Below, in pieces: positions 53,614 to 62,512 of a stretch of DNA of 64,000 bases. Under the pieces are notes generated by a model, which had not been told where the DNA came from, did not search any database, and saw nothing but the letters and a program-made list of their open reading frames with translations. Origin of the DNA: Planotetraspora silvatica (GTDB lineage: Bacteria; Actinomycetota; Actinomycetes; Streptosporangiales; Streptosporangiaceae); contig NZ_BOOQ01000045.1 in the NCBI RefSeq assembly GCF_016863315.1, positions 62,001-126,000 on the forward strand. Reading direction: 5' to 3'. Each line of letters begins with the position of its first letter. The first letter of the stretch is position 1. A program made the position numbers and the translations under genes.

Positions 53614-54324
53614 CTAGAGCTTGCGCAGGACCGCGGTGACCTTGCCGAGCACGGTCGCCTCGTCGCCGGGGATCGGCTCGTAGCTCGGGTTGTGCGGCAC
53701 CAGCCACACGTGCCCGTCCTTGCGCTTGAACGTCTTGACCGTGGCCTCGCCGTCGATCATGGCCGCCACGATGTCGCCGTTGTCCGCCACCGGCTGCTGC
53801 CGGACGACCACCCAGTCGCCGTCGGCGATCGCCGCCTCGATCATCGAGTCACCGGAGACCTGTAGCAGGAACAACGTGCCCTCGCCCACGAGCTGCTTGG
53901 GCAGCGCGAAGACGTCTTCGATGCTCTGCTCGGCCAGGATCGGCCCACCGGCGGCGATGCGGCCGACCAGCGGCACGTAGGCAGCCGTGGGCCGGTTGAA
54001 CCCGGCCTCCTCCTCCGTCGCGTCGGGATCCACCCACAGAACCGGCTCGCCCGGCAACCGGACCTCAAGCGCCCGGGGCCGGTGCGGGTCGCGCCGCAGG
54101 TAGCCCTTGCGCTGAAGTGCCGTCAGCTGGTGGGACACACTCGAGGTGCTGGTCAGCTGGACCGCCTCGCCGATCTCCCGCATGGACGGCGGGTAGCCCC
54201 GCTGCTGGACCGAGTCGCGGATCACCTCAAGGATCTTGCGCTGCCTCGGGGTGAGACCAAGCGAGTCACGCCTGCGAACCGCGAGATCGCTGACACTTTC
54301 CGCCTGCTCAATTCGGTCGCTCAC
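53614..54324 (-). CDS. lexA: SOS repressor LexA
   Basis: A 236-residue protein. Winged helix at about 20-85 ([44 protein letters not shown]). The self-cleavage bond is A125-G126 ([12 protein letters not shown]), with catalytic S160 (SGDSM) and K197 (TVKTFK). It represses DNA-damage genes and cleaves itself with RecA. The GTG start at 54324 follows GAGAGGTGG. A SOS box sits 68 bp upstream, so it is autoregulated. It is divergent from the LysM gene, as in mycobacteria. Confidence 0.96.
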   Translation of the reverse strand: MSDRIEQAESVSDLAVRRRDSLGLTPRQRKILEVIRDSVQQRGYPPSMREIGEAVQLTSTSSVSHQLTALQRKGYLRRDPHRPRALEVRLPGEPVLWVDPDATEEEAGFNRPTAAYVPLVGRIAAGGPILAEQSIEDVFALPKQLVGEGTLFLLQVSGDSMIEAAIADGDWVVVRQQPVADNGDIVAAMIDGEATVKTFKRKDGHVWLVPHNPSYEPIPGDEATVLGKVTAVLRKL

Positions 54325-54391
54325 GATGCCACCTCTCAATCCGTGTTCCTCACGTCGCACAGAGCGACGGTACCTCGATTCAAGATCAATA

Positions 54392-54407
54392 TCAAACAAT
54401 TGTTCGA
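54392..54407. promoter_or_regulatory. SOS box (LexA site) upstream of lexA
   Basis: TCAAACAATTGTTCGA matches the actinobacterial consensus TCGAAC-N4-GTTCGA with one mismatch, in the divergent lexA/LysM promoter region. Confidence 0.85.
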
Positions 54408-54459
54408 TAGTCCTCGAAATCGTCGGTGCCGTGGTGTACAACATCGTACGGGAGTTCGA

Positions 54460-54475
54460 TCGACATCGTGTTCGA
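54460..54475. promoter_or_regulatory. Second, weaker SOS-box-like site near the LysM gene
   Basis: TCGACATCGTGTTCGA has two mismatches to TCGAAC-N4-GTTCGA. It lies 61 bp before the LysM gene start and could give that gene its own LexA control. Confidence 0.5.
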
Positions 54476-54535
54476 TTTTCCGATCTTCTTTTCAACTGTG
54501 TCCACGCAGCTCAGGAACAGTTAAGGGAGGCAGTC

Positions 54536-55414
54536 ATGAGGCCGGAGCCCAACGTCCCCCGTATTGTCCGTATTAGTTCTGACGTTTCACGGCCTCGCGA
54601 GACCCGTGAACGGGTGCGCGGCACTCGGGAACATGCTTGCGAAATCCGCGAGGGTGCCACCGATATGCACGGTTCCCCTGACGCGTGTGCGCATGCGCGC
54701 CCGGAGCTTCCGAGCAATGTGCGGGAGTTCGTCCGGCCCGCCTCACGTTCCAGGCGACAGCCGGCGCGTCCCCGTGGCGGTCCGCCCCGCTCCGGGGCCG
54801 GCACCGAGACCAACACAGGCACCGAAACCGGCATCGGCACCAACGCAGGCACGGGCTCCGGCACCGGGACCGGGCCTGTGATCGACATCGGCGCCGGAGC
54901 GCTGGGGGGCCGCCCCCGTGTGGACGGCACGGCGGCACGCGCCGCCAGAGTGCCCGGCCCTGCCGATGGCGTACGCGCGACGCCGGCACCCGGAGGCGCC
55001 TCCCGTCCCGGGGCCCACTCGCGCGCCGTCTCGCGTGTCGCGGGCCCTGCGAGTGCCTCCCGTCCGGGGGCCCGCCCCCGCGCCGTCGTGCGCCGGCCCG
55101 ATCCGCCGCTGCGGCTGACCCGGCGGGGCAAGGTGGTCTTGGTCACGGTCGTCACGATCCTGGCTCTCGGAGTCCTGTGGTTGGGTACTCTCGCGGCGGT
55201 GACCGCCTCGACCGGCACGGCGTCGCCCGCCCATGACGGCCTGCCGTACGTGGACGTCCAACGGGGCGACACGCTGTGGAAGATCGCGAGCGCGGTGGGC
55301 GACGGCGGTGACCCGGCTCCGATGGTTCGGCAGATCATGAACCTCAACGGCCTGTCCGACTCGCTCATCCGGCCGGGTACCCGGCTGTACGTCCCGAGCG
55401 GGCTGCCGCGCTGA
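54536..55414 (+). CDS. SOS-linked LysM membrane protein (ChiZ/YneA-like division inhibitor candidate)
   Basis: A 292-residue protein. A long basic, disordered cytoplasmic region (1-198) includes a Gly-Thr-rich stretch at about 89-113. One membrane helix follows (about 199-222), then an extracellular LysM domain (about 237-287, YVDVQRGDTLWKIASAVGDGGDPAPMVRQIMNLNG). The position divergent from lexA and ahead of nrdR matches the mycobacterial Rv2719c/ChiZ gene, a LexA-controlled division inhibitor, and the analogous YneA of Bacillus. GGGAGG precedes the ATG. Division arrest in DNA damage is inferred from context. Confidence 0.82.
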   Translation: MRPEPNVPRIVRISSDVSRPRETRERVRGTREHACEIREGATDMHGSPDACAHARPELPSNVREFVRPASRSRRQPARPRGGPPRSGAGTETNTGTETGIGTNAGTGSGTGTGPVIDIGAGALGGRPRVDGTAARAARVPGPADGVRATPAPGGASRPGAHSRAVSRVAGPASASRPGARPRAVVRRPDPPLRLTRRGKVVLVTVVTILALGVLWLGTLAAVTASTGTASPAHDGLPYVDVQRGDTLWKIASAVGDGGDPAPMVRQIMNLNGLSDSLIRPGTRLYVPSGLPR

Positions 55415-55524
55415 ACCTTGCGTGACACGCGGGGATACGCCTGTGACACGCGGGCTGAACAGCGACTTCGGCGTGGCGGGGCGGGTCGACTTGCGTTCAT
55501 GGTCGGGCACTTCTACGGTTGGAC

Positions 55525-55577
55525 CACAACATCTAGTAGTCACACCGATGTAAGTTCACCACACCTAGTGGTTACGG
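55525..55577. promoter_or_regulatory. Paired NrdR boxes upstream of nrdR-nrdJ
   Basis: Two related palindromic sites, CCACAACATCTAGTAGT and ACCACACCTAGTGGTTA, share CTAG centres 32 bp apart, three helical turns. This spacing is typical of tandem NrdR boxes, so NrdR should repress its own operon when ATP/dATP is sufficient. Confidence 0.75.
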
Positions 55578-55601
55578 TGTGCGGTCCCGGGAGGTGATGA
55601 C

Positions 55602-56063
55602 ATGTACTGTCCGTTCTGTCGTCATCCGGACACGCGAGTCGTGGACAGCCGGTCGACCGAGGACGGGGCGGCGATCCGCCGCAGGCGAACCTGCTCCGAA
55701 TGCGGACGCAGGTTCACCACCCAGGAGACCGTGCTCCTCATGGTGAGCAAGCGCAGCGGCGTGACCGAGCCGTTCTCCCGAGACAAGGTCATCGCCGGTG
55801 TCCGGCGGGCCTGTCAGGGCCGGCCGGTCAGCGAGGACTCGCTCGCGCAACTGGGGCAGCGCGTGGAGGAGACCATCCGGGGCACCGGATCGGCGGAGAT
55901 CGCCTCCCATGAGGTCGGTCTCGCCATCCTGGGCCCGCTGCGGGATCTCGACGAGGTGGCCTACCTGCGATTCGCCTCGGTGTACCGGGGCTTCGAGACG
56001 CTGGCCGACTTCGAGGCCGAGATCGAGCAGCTCAGGGTGGCTCGGGCCCCGGCCGATAAGTAG
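55602..56063 (+). CDS. nrdR: Transcriptional repressor NrdR
   Basis: A 153-residue protein with a zinc ribbon (C3, C6, C31, C34 in [18 protein letters not shown] ... [14 protein letters not shown]) and an ATP-cone (about 47-137, [32 protein letters not shown]). It senses ATP/dATP and represses ribonucleotide reductase genes. The start is preceded by GGGAGGTGATGAC. The first gene of the nrdR-nrdJ operon, behind paired NrdR boxes. Confidence 0.97.
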   Translation: MYCPFCRHPDTRVVDSRSTEDGAAIRRRRTCSECGRRFTTQETVLLMVSKRSGVTEPFSRDKVIAGVRRACQGRPVSEDSLAQLGQRVEETIRGTGSAEIASHEVGLAILGPLRDLDEVAYLRFASVYRGFETLADFEAEIEQLRVARAPADK

Positions 56064-56162
56064 CAGCCCGCCCCCGTGCCGGGTACCGGCCGGCACGTCG
56101 GTGTGGTTATAGAACATGTGGTCCGACAAGGGGCTCCCACCGGGCCCTTGAAGGGGGAAGTC

Positions 56163-59045
56163 ATGACGGAGATCGTGAACGGCACCGCGACGGGGACCGG
56201 GGGGACGGCCGGCGGAGGCCGTGGGGGCAGGCGTCCGCGCAAAGGCCTCAAGATGAAGCGCATCTTCACCACGCCGGGGGTTCATCCCTACGACGAGGTC
56301 CGCTGGGAGCGCCGCGACGTCGTGATGACGAACTGGCGCGACGGCTCGGTCAACTTCGAACAGCACGGCGTCGAGTTCCCTGAGTTCTGGTCCGTGAACG
56401 CCGCCAACATCGTGACGACGAAGTACTTCCGGGGCGCCGTCGGCACACCGCAGCGCGAGTGGAGCCTGAAGCAGCTCGTCGACCGGGTGGTGGGCGTCTA
56501 CACGAAGACCGGCGTGGAGCACGGCTACTTCGCCACCGAAGAGGACGCCGAGATCTTCGACCACGAGCTCAAACACTCGTTGATCCACCAGATCTTCAGC
56601 TTCAACTCGCCCGTTTGGTTCAACGTCGGCACGCTGTCTCCGCAGCAGGTGTCGGCCTGTTTCATCCTCGCCGTGGACGACACCATGGAAGCGATCCTCG
56701 ACTGGTACAAGGAAGAGGGTGTGATCTTCAAGGGCGGTTCCGGCTCGGGCATCAACCTGTCCCGCATCCGCTCGTCCAAGGAGCTGCTGTCCAGCGGTGG
56801 CACGGCCAGCGGCCCCGTCTCCTTCATGCGCGGCGCCGACGCCTCGGCCGGGACGATCAAGTCGGGCGGCGCGACCCGCCGGGCCGCGAAGATGGTCGTG
56901 CTCGACGTCGACCATCCCGACATCGAGGAGTTCATCGAGACCAAGGCGCGCGAAGAGGACAAGATCCGCGCCCTGCGCGACGCCGGGTTCGACATGGACC
57001 TGGGCGGCAAGGACATCGTGTCCGTGCAGTACCAGAACGCCAACAACTCGGTCCGCGTCTCCGATGAGTTCATGCGCGTCCTCGAGTCCGGCGGCAAGTT
57101 CGGCCTGCGGGCGCGACTGACCGGCGAGGTCATCGAGGAGGTCGACGCGAAGTCGCTCTTCCGCAAGATGGCCAAGGCCGCCTGGGAGTGCGCCGACCCC
57201 GGCCTGCAGTACGACGACACGATCAACGACTGGCACACCTGCCCGGAGACCGGGCGCATCACCGCCAGCAACCCGTGCTCGGAGTACCTCCACCTGGACA
57301 ACTCGTCCTGCAACCTGGCGTCGATCAACCTGCTGAAGTTCCTGCGCGACGACGACAGCTTCGACGTGCCGAACTTCGTCAAGCTGACCGAGCTGATCAT
57401 CACCGCGATGGACATCTCGATCACCTTCGCGGACTTCCCGACCGAGAAGATCGGCGAGACCACCCGCGCGTACCGCCAGCTCGGGATCGGCTACGCCAAC
57501 CTCGGCGCGCTGCTCATGGCCACCGGCCACGCCTACGACTCCGACGGCGGGCGGGCCATCGCCGGAGCGATCACGTCGCTGATGACCGGCACCTCCTACC
57601 GCCGCTCGGCCGAACTGGCCGCGATCGTCGGGCCGTACGACGGCTACCAGCGCAACGCCGAGCCGCACAAGCGGGTCATGCGCAAGCACGCGGCGGCCAA
57701 CGACGACCTCCACACGATCGACGCGATCGACGGGGCCATCCACGCCGAGGCGACCCGGCAGTGGCAGGAGTGCCTCAAGCTCGGTGAGAAGCACGGCTAC
57801 CGCAACGCACAGGCCTCGCTTCTCGCGCCGACCGGCACCATCGGCCTGATGATGGACTGCGACACCACCGGCATCGAGCCCGACCTGGCCCTGGTCAAGT
57901 TCAAGAAGCTCGTCGGCGGCGGCTCCATGCAGATCGTCAACCAGACCATCCCGCGGGCCCTTCGGCAGCTCGGCTACCAGGAGGAGCAGGTCGAGGCGAT
58001 CGTCGAGTACATCGCCGAGAACAGCCACGTGGTCGACGCCCCCGGTCTGCGGCCCGAGCACTACGAGGTGTTCGACTGCGCGATGGGCGAGCGGGCCATC
58101 GCCCCGATGGGCCACGTCCGGATGATGGCGGCCACCCAGCCGTTCCTGTCCGGCGCGATCTCCAAGACGGTCAACCTGCCGGAGTCGGCCACGATCGACG
58201 ACATCGAGCAGGTCTACCAGCAGGGCTGGAAGCTCGGCCTGAAGGCCCTGGCCGTCTACCGCGACAACTGCAAGGTGGGCCAGCCGCTCTCCGTGGCCAA
58301 GAAGCCCACGGAAGAGGCGAAGGCCGAGACGCCCGCCGTCCAGGTCATCGAGGTGCCGCGGCCGACGCGCCGCCGAATGCCGAACCAGCGGCCGAGTCTG
58401 ACCACGCGCTTCACGGTCGGCGGAGCCAAGGGCTACATGACGGCGTCCTCCTACCCCGACGACGGCGTCGGCGAGGTCTTCCTCAAGATGTCGAAGCAGG
58501 GGTCCACGCTCGCCGGCGTCATGGACGCGTTCTCCGTGGCCATCTCGATCGGCCTGCAGTACGGCGTGCCGCTGGACACCTACGTCCAGAAGTTCGTCAA
58601 CATGCGGTTCGAGCCGGCCGGGATGACCGACGACCCGGATGTCCGGATGGCGCAGTCCGTCATGGACTACATCTTCCGGCGGCTGGCCCTCGACTATCTG
58701 CCGTACGAGGACCGCTCGGCGCTGGGCATCTACTCGGCCGCCGAGCGTACGGCTCAGGCACGCGGAGAGGACCCGGCCGCGCTGCAGGACGTCGTGGACA
58801 CCGCCGCGCTGGCCCAGTCGGCGCCGATCGAGGAGAAGCCGGCCGAGGGCAAGGCGGCTGAGGGGAAGGCCGTGGCCGTCACCCCGCCCGCCTCACGTCC
58901 GGAACTGGAGCTCATCCCGTCGCTGGAGAGCCACGCGGGCCGTACGGCGGACGCCCCGCTGTGCATGACCTGCGGGACGAAGATGCGGCCTGCGGGAAGC
59001 TGCTACGTCTGCGAGGGATGCGGCAGCACCAGCGGCTGCAGCTGA
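56163..59045 (+). CDS. nrdJ: Vitamin B12-dependent (class II) ribonucleotide reductase
   Basis: A 960-residue enzyme. N370, C372 and E374 (ASNPCSEYLHLDN) form the thiyl-radical site. C166 (VSACFIL) and C383 are the likely redox pair; PTGTIGLMMDCDTTGIEPD is another conserved loop. The C-terminal cysteine-rich tail (CMTCGTKMRPAGSCYVCEGCG) should deliver reducing equivalents. It makes dNTP precursors with adenosylcobalamin. The start ATG 56163 follows GGGGGAAG. The gene runs in an operon with nrdR. Confidence 0.96.
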   Translation: MTEIVNGTATGTGGTAGGGRGGRRPRKGLKMKRIFTTPGVHPYDEVRWERRDVVMTNWRDGSVNFEQHGVEFPEFWSVNAANIVTTKYFRGAVGTPQREWSLKQLVDRVVGVYTKTGVEHGYFATEEDAEIFDHELKHSLIHQIFSFNSPVWFNVGTLSPQQVSACFILAVDDTMEAILDWYKEEGVIFKGGSGSGINLSRIRSSKELLSSGGTASGPVSFMRGADASAGTIKSGGATRRAAKMVVLDVDHPDIEEFIETKAREEDKIRALRDAGFDMDLGGKDIVSVQYQNANNSVRVSDEFMRVLESGGKFGLRARLTGEVIEEVDAKSLFRKMAKAAWECADPGLQYDDTINDWHTCPETGRITASNPCSEYLHLDNSSCNLASINLLKFLRDDDSFDVPNFVKLTELIITAMDISITFADFPTEKIGETTRAYRQLGIGYANLGALLMATGHAYDSDGGRAIAGAITSLMTGTSYRRSAELAAIVGPYDGYQRNAEPHKRVMRKHAAANDDLHTIDAIDGAIHAEATRQWQECLKLGEKHGYRNAQASLLAPTGTIGLMMDCDTTGIEPDLALVKFKKLVGGGSMQIVNQTIPRALRQLGYQEEQVEAIVEYIAENSHVVDAPGLRPEHYEVFDCAMGERAIAPMGHVRMMAATQPFLSGAISKTVNLPESATIDDIEQVYQQGWKLGLKALAVYRDNCKVGQPLSVAKKPTEEAKAETPAVQVIEVPRPTRRRMPNQRPSLTTRFTVGGAKGYMTASSYPDDGVGEVFLKMSKQGSTLAGVMDAFSVAISIGLQYGVPLDTYVQKFVNMRFEPAGMTDDPDVRMAQSVMDYIFRRLALDYLPYEDRSALGIYSAAERTAQARGEDPAALQDVVDTAALAQSAPIEEKPAEGKAAEGKAVAVTPPASRPELELIPSLESHAGRTADAPLCMTCGTKMRPAGSCYVCEGCGSTSGCS

Positions 59046-59102
59046 AATCGGGCGCAGACGCATCCGGCGCACCTGATCGGCTACGGCTGACAGGGCGACT
59101 CT

Positions 59103-59134
59103 GAAGGGGGAACGGCTCCGGCCGTTCCCCCTTC
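59103..59134. terminator. Strong bidirectional hairpin terminator after nrdJ
   Basis: A perfect 14-bp stem GAAGGGGGAACGGC / GCCGTTCCCCCTTC closes loop TCCG. It serves nrdJ and the convergent ogt/ada operon. Confidence 0.9.
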
Positions 59135-59185
59135 TGCGTGTCAGGCGGGACGGGTGGCGGTCCGGCGCACAAGGCGGCCCTGGGG

Positions 59186-59701
59186 TCAGAAGAGCGTGCT
59201 CCCGCTGACCCGGCGCTCGAAGGCGAGCAGATGACGTTTGCGGTCCAGCCCGCCCCCGTAGCCCACCAGGCTGCCCGAGGAGCCGACGACGCGATGGCAG
59301 GGCACGATGATGCCGATCGGGTTCTTGCCGTTGGCCAGGCCCACGGCCCGGACGGCGGCCGGCTGTCCGATCCGCTCGGCGAGTTGCCCGTAGGAGATCG
59401 TCTCGCCGTGGGGGATCTCGCGAAGACCCGCCCAGACCCGCTGCTGGAACGGGGTGCCGACCAGCCTCATCGGGAGGTCGAACGTCGTGCGCCGCCCGGC
59501 GAAGTAGTCCGCGAGCTGGTCGCCGACCTCGGCGAACGGAGTGTCGTCCGGCTCGCCGAAGGTCTCCTCCGACGGTCGATGGCGCTGGCGTTCCATGTAG
59601 AGGCCGGCCAGGACGCCGTCCAGCGCCACGAGGGTGAGCGGGCCGACCGGGCTGTCCACCACGGTGTGCGTCCGGTGCCCCGTTCGGGCTTCCATGGTCA
59701 T
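59186..59701 (-). CDS. ogt: Methylated-DNA-[protein]-cysteine S-methyltransferase (Ogt)
   Basis: A 171-residue protein with PCHRV (acceptor C135) in IIVPCHRVVGSSGSLVGYGGGLDRKRHLLAFE and the recognition segment RVWAGLREIPHGETISYGQLAERIG. It removes alkyl groups from O6-alkylguanine by suicide transfer. The ATG at 59701 follows GGAAGGAA and overlaps the stop of the AdaA-AlkA gene (ATGA), so it is translationally coupled to it: an Ada-type adaptive response operon. Confidence 0.95.
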   Translation of the reverse strand: MTMEARTGHRTHTVVDSPVGPLTLVALDGVLAGLYMERQRHRPSEETFGEPDDTPFAEVGDQLADYFAGRRTTFDLPMRLVGTPFQQRVWAGLREIPHGETISYGQLAERIGQPAAVRAVGLANGKNPIGIIVPCHRVVGSSGSLVGYGGGLDRKRHLLAFERRVSGSTLF

Positions 59702-61224
59702 CGAAGATTCCTTCCCGCCGGTCGGCCGGCTTTCGTCGATTCGTGATCCGCGTGCGCCTCCGGCATGTGGTTGACCGGGTGGTCGCCGGTGGCCCACAGA
59801 TGTTGTACGGCGTAGGCGCGCCAGGGCCGCCAGGCGGCGGAGTGCCGGCTCAGGGCGGCGGGGGTCGCGGGCAGGCCCAGCTCGCGGGCGGCGACGCGGA
59901 CGCCGAGGTCGCCGGGCACGAACGCGTCCGGATCGCCGAGGGCGCGCATCGCGATGGTCTCGACCGTCCACGGTCCCAGTCCGGGCAGGGCCGAGAGCTG
60001 GGCCCGGGCCCGCTGCCAGTCGTTGCCCGCACCGAGGTCGACGTCCCCCGCGGCCAAGGCCGCGATCAGCGAGACGACGGCGTCGCGGCGCGCCCGTGGA
60101 AGGGCGAGCCCGGCCGGGTCCAGCTCCGCCAGGGCCGCCGAGTCGGGGAACAGGTGGGTGAGCCCTCCTCCCGGGTCCGCGACCGCCTGGCCGTACGCCG
60201 CGGCCAGCCGTCCGGCATGGGTGCGGGCCGCGGCCGTGGACACCTGCTGGCCGAGCACCGCGCGCACCGCGAACTCGCCCGCGTCGACGGTGCGGGGCAC
60301 TCGCCGTCCGGGTTCCTTGTCCACGAGCGGGGCGAGGACCGGGTCGCGGCGGAGCAGGTCGTCGACGGCGACGGGATCGGCGTCCAGGTCGAGCAACTGG
60401 CGGCACCTCGTGATGGCGGTCGACAGATCACGCAGGTCGGTCAGGGTGAGCACACAGGCGATGTGATCGTGTTCCGGCCGCAACGCGACCACGCCGTGGC
60501 CGCGGGGCAGGCGAAGGGTCCGCCGGTACGCGCCGTTCCGCCATTCCTCCACCCCCGGGACGGCGGTCGCCGCGAGATGGCCGAAGAGGTTGCCGGGGCA
60601 CAGCGGCGCCCGGAACGGCAGGCGCAGGGAGAGGACTCCGGGGGCCGCGGCCTGGTGCCCGCGGGCCGCGCGGGCCCGGAGTTCGCTCGGGGTCAGGGCG
60701 AAGACCTCACGGACCGTGTCGTTGAACGCCCGCACGCTGCCGAACCCCGCGCCGTGGGCGACGTCGCTCATGGGCAGGGAACTCGTCTCGATGAGAATCC
60801 GGGCGGTCTGGGCGCGCTGGGCACGGGCGAGCGCGAGCGGGCCGGCTCCCATTTCGGCGAGCAGTTGCCGTTCGATCTGCCGGGTGCTGTACCCGAGCCG
60901 GGTGGCGAGACCGGAGACGCCGTCGCGGTCCACGACGCCGTCGGCGATCAGGCGCATCGCGCGGGCCACGACGTCGGCGCGCTCGTTCCATCGGGGTGAC
61001 CCGGGGCTGGCGTCCGGCCGGCACCGTTTGCACGCCCGGAAACCCGCCTGCTGCGCCGCGGCCGCGGTGGGATAGAACCGCATGTTCTCCGGCTTGGGCG
61101 GCACGCCCGGACAACTCGGCCGGCAGTAGATGCCCGTGGTGACGACCGCGGTGAAGAACCATCCGTCGAACCGGGCGTCCTTGGACTGCACGGCTCGCAC
61201 GCATCGGTCCCGGTCATCATGCAT
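59698..61224 (-). CDS. AdaA-AlkA fusion: methylphosphotriester sensor/AraC regulator plus 3-methyladenine DNA glycosylase
   Basis: A 508-residue protein. The Ada N-domain has zinc cysteines C34, C38, C65, C68 (GIYCRPSC and RACKRC; C34 should be the methyl acceptor). An AraC helix-turn-helix (about 80-185, DGVSGLATRLGYSTRQIERQLLAEMGAGPLALARAQR) follows. An AlkA N-domain and HhH-GPD glycosylase form the rest (LSALPGLGPWTVETIAMRALGDPDAFVPGDLG, with the catalytic Asp in VPGDLG). It senses methylation damage, induces repair and removes 3-methyladenine. Upstream ATG 61248 is possible. Ogt follows by coupled translation. Confidence 0.93.
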   Translation of the reverse strand: MHDDRDRCVRAVQSKDARFDGWFFTAVVTTGIYCRPSCPGVPPKPENMRFYPTAAAAQQAGFRACKRCRPDASPGSPRWNERADVVARAMRLIADGVVDRDGVSGLATRLGYSTRQIERQLLAEMGAGPLALARAQRAQTARILIETSSLPMSDVAHGAGFGSVRAFNDTVREVFALTPSELRARAARGHQAAAPGVLSLRLPFRAPLCPGNLFGHLAATAVPGVEEWRNGAYRRTLRLPRGHGVVALRPEHDHIACVLTLTDLRDLSTAITRCRQLLDLDADPVAVDDLLRRDPVLAPLVDKEPGRRVPRTVDAGEFAVRAVLGQQVSTAAARTHAGRLAAAYGQAVADPGGGLTHLFPDSAALAELDPAGLALPRARRDAVVSLIAALAAGDVDLGAGNDWQRARAQLSALPGLGPWTVETIAMRALGDPDAFVPGDLGVRVAARELGLPATPAALSRHSAAWRPWRAYAVQHLWATGDHPVNHMPEAHADHESTKAGRPAGRNLR

Positions 61225-61267
61225 GTCGACAACTGTGCGCCCGGCCATGCGCGCAAGCTAGCGGAAA

Positions 61268-61313
61268 TCCGACATCAACGTCGACACGGCCCTCGGCTGA
61301 CGTTGATGTCGGA
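61268..61313. promoter_or_regulatory. 15-bp inverted repeat in the divergent ada / PEP-mutase-family promoter
   Basis: Arms TCCGACATCAACGTC and GACGTTGATGTCGGA, perfect over 15 bp, are separated by 16 bp. The site sits between two divergent start codons (61224 and 61357), so it cannot be a terminator for either. It is likely the binding site of a regulator acting on one or both genes. Confidence 0.7.
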
Positions 61314-61356
61314 ATCTCGCCAGACCTCGGACCGCCGGTGCCGCTGGAATGCTCAT

Positions 61357-62214
61357 ATGTCCATCTCTCACACTCAGACCGCGTCCTCAACCGGCCGCGC
61401 CCGGCTCTTCCGCAACCTGCACACGAGCGGCCGCCCGCTCGTGCTGCCCAACGCGTGGGACGTCGCCAGCGCGCGCGTGGTGGAGGACGCGGGTGCCGCC
61501 GCGATCGCCACGACCAGCGCGGGTGTCTCATGGAGTCTCGGCGCCGCCGACGGTGACCGGCTCGGCCGCGATCTCGCCGTCGGACTGGTCGCCCGCGTCT
61601 CGGCCGCGGTGAGGCTCCCGGTCACCGCGGACATCGAAGGCGGCTACGCGGACGATCCCGACGGGGTCGCCGTGACCGTCCGGGACGTGGTCGCCGCCGG
61701 CGCCGTGGGGATCAACCTCGAAGACGCCCATCACGCCGGGCCGGCGGCGGCACCGCGCCCGGTGGGGGAGCAGGCCGAAAGAATCGCGGCGGCCCGGCAG
61801 GCCGCCGATCCGGACGCGCTGTTCATCAACGCCAGGATCGACACCTACCTGCTCTCCGCCGGGGACCCCGAGACCCGCCTGGCGGACACCCTGGATCGGG
61901 CCGAGGCCTACGTCGCCGCCGGCGCGGACGGGATCTTCGTGCCCGGTGTCACGGACCCCGCGATCGTGTCGGCTCTGGCCGAGGGCGTGAGGGCGCCGCT
62001 GAACGTGCTCGCCGGTCCGGGGGCGAGCACCGTCGAGGACCTGGCCCGGCTGGGGGTGGCCCGCGTCAGCCTCGGCTCCTCCATCGCCGAGGCCGCCTAC
62101 GCCGTCGTCCGGCGCGGCGCGCGAGAGGTGCTCACCTCCGGCACGTACGAAACCCTCGCGGGGGCGCTCGACTACGGCGAACTCAACGACCTCCTGCGCG
62201 GCCCCGTGGCATGA
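61357..62214 (+). CDS. Isocitrate lyase/PEP mutase superfamily protein
   Basis: A 285-residue TIM-barrel. It has NAWDVASARVVEDAGAAAIATTSAGVSWSLGAADGD, the metal-site segment TADIEGGYADDPDGVA, INLEDAH, and the late motifs LNVLAGPG and LARLGVARVSLGSS. The PEP-mutase/ICL family makes or breaks C-C or P-C bonds adjacent to a carboxylate. This subgroup is mostly oxaloacetate-decarboxylase- or carboxyphosphonoenolpyruvate-mutase-like and its substrate is unknown. Start ATG 61357; no link to the phosphonate gene at 2.8 kb is evident. The stop falls in a lone GTGATCATGC box (minus strand). Confidence 0.88.
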   Translation: MSISHTQTASSTGRARLFRNLHTSGRPLVLPNAWDVASARVVEDAGAAAIATTSAGVSWSLGAADGDRLGRDLAVGLVARVSAAVRLPVTADIEGGYADDPDGVAVTVRDVVAAGAVGINLEDAHHAGPAAAPRPVGEQAERIAAARQAADPDALFINARIDTYLLSAGDPETRLADTLDRAEAYVAAGADGIFVPGVTDPAIVSALAEGVRAPLNVLAGPGASTVEDLARLGVARVSLGSSIAEAAYAVVRRGAREVLTSGTYETLAGALDYGELNDLLRGPVA

Positions 62215-62218
62215 TCAC
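62209..62218 (-). repeat. Lone GTGATCATGC box at a convergent gene junction
   Basis: Exact copy of the 10-bp core of the 53-bp repeat on the minus strand, containing the stop codon of the ICL-type gene and abutting that of the WYL remnant. No partner at +53 or -53, so it may be chance or the last trace of an array. Confidence 0.35.
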
Positions 62219-62512
62219 GGCGTCGCGCGGGAGTACCGCTCGCCCAACCGGCGGATGTGCTCCACGAGCTCAGGCGGCTCCGTGACCTCGAAGTCCGCGT
62301 CGAGCACGCCCAGGTAGAGCGCGAGCATGTGCGGGGTGTCCGAGCCCGCGGTGATCACGCAGGTGTGGTCGTCGACCGCCTCGACGGTCACGGCGGGCGG
62401 CAGTCGTTCCGCGATGACCTCCGCGGGCGCGTGCACGGTCACCCGGGCGCGGAACCTCCAGCTGGCCTGCCCCAGCCCGGCCATGACGTACGTCTCCAGG
62501 TCGGGAGCTCCC
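62215..62512 (-). pseudogene. C-terminal remnant of a YafY/WYL-type regulator
   Basis: On the minus strand, APDLETYVMAGLGQASWRFRARVTVHAPAEVIAERLPPAVTVEAVDDHTC ... FEVTEPPELVEHIRRLGERYSRA matches the C-terminal WCX extension of WYL-domain regulators. The DNA-binding domain and the WYL core are missing: the frame upstream of about 62512 belongs to a different gene on the other strand. Not expected to be functional. Confidence 0.8.

Noticed and set aside
61357-62214. Link between the PEP-mutase-family gene and the phosphonate gene at 2.8 kb
   Set aside because: They are 57 kb apart with no shared site; the family has many non-phosphonate members.
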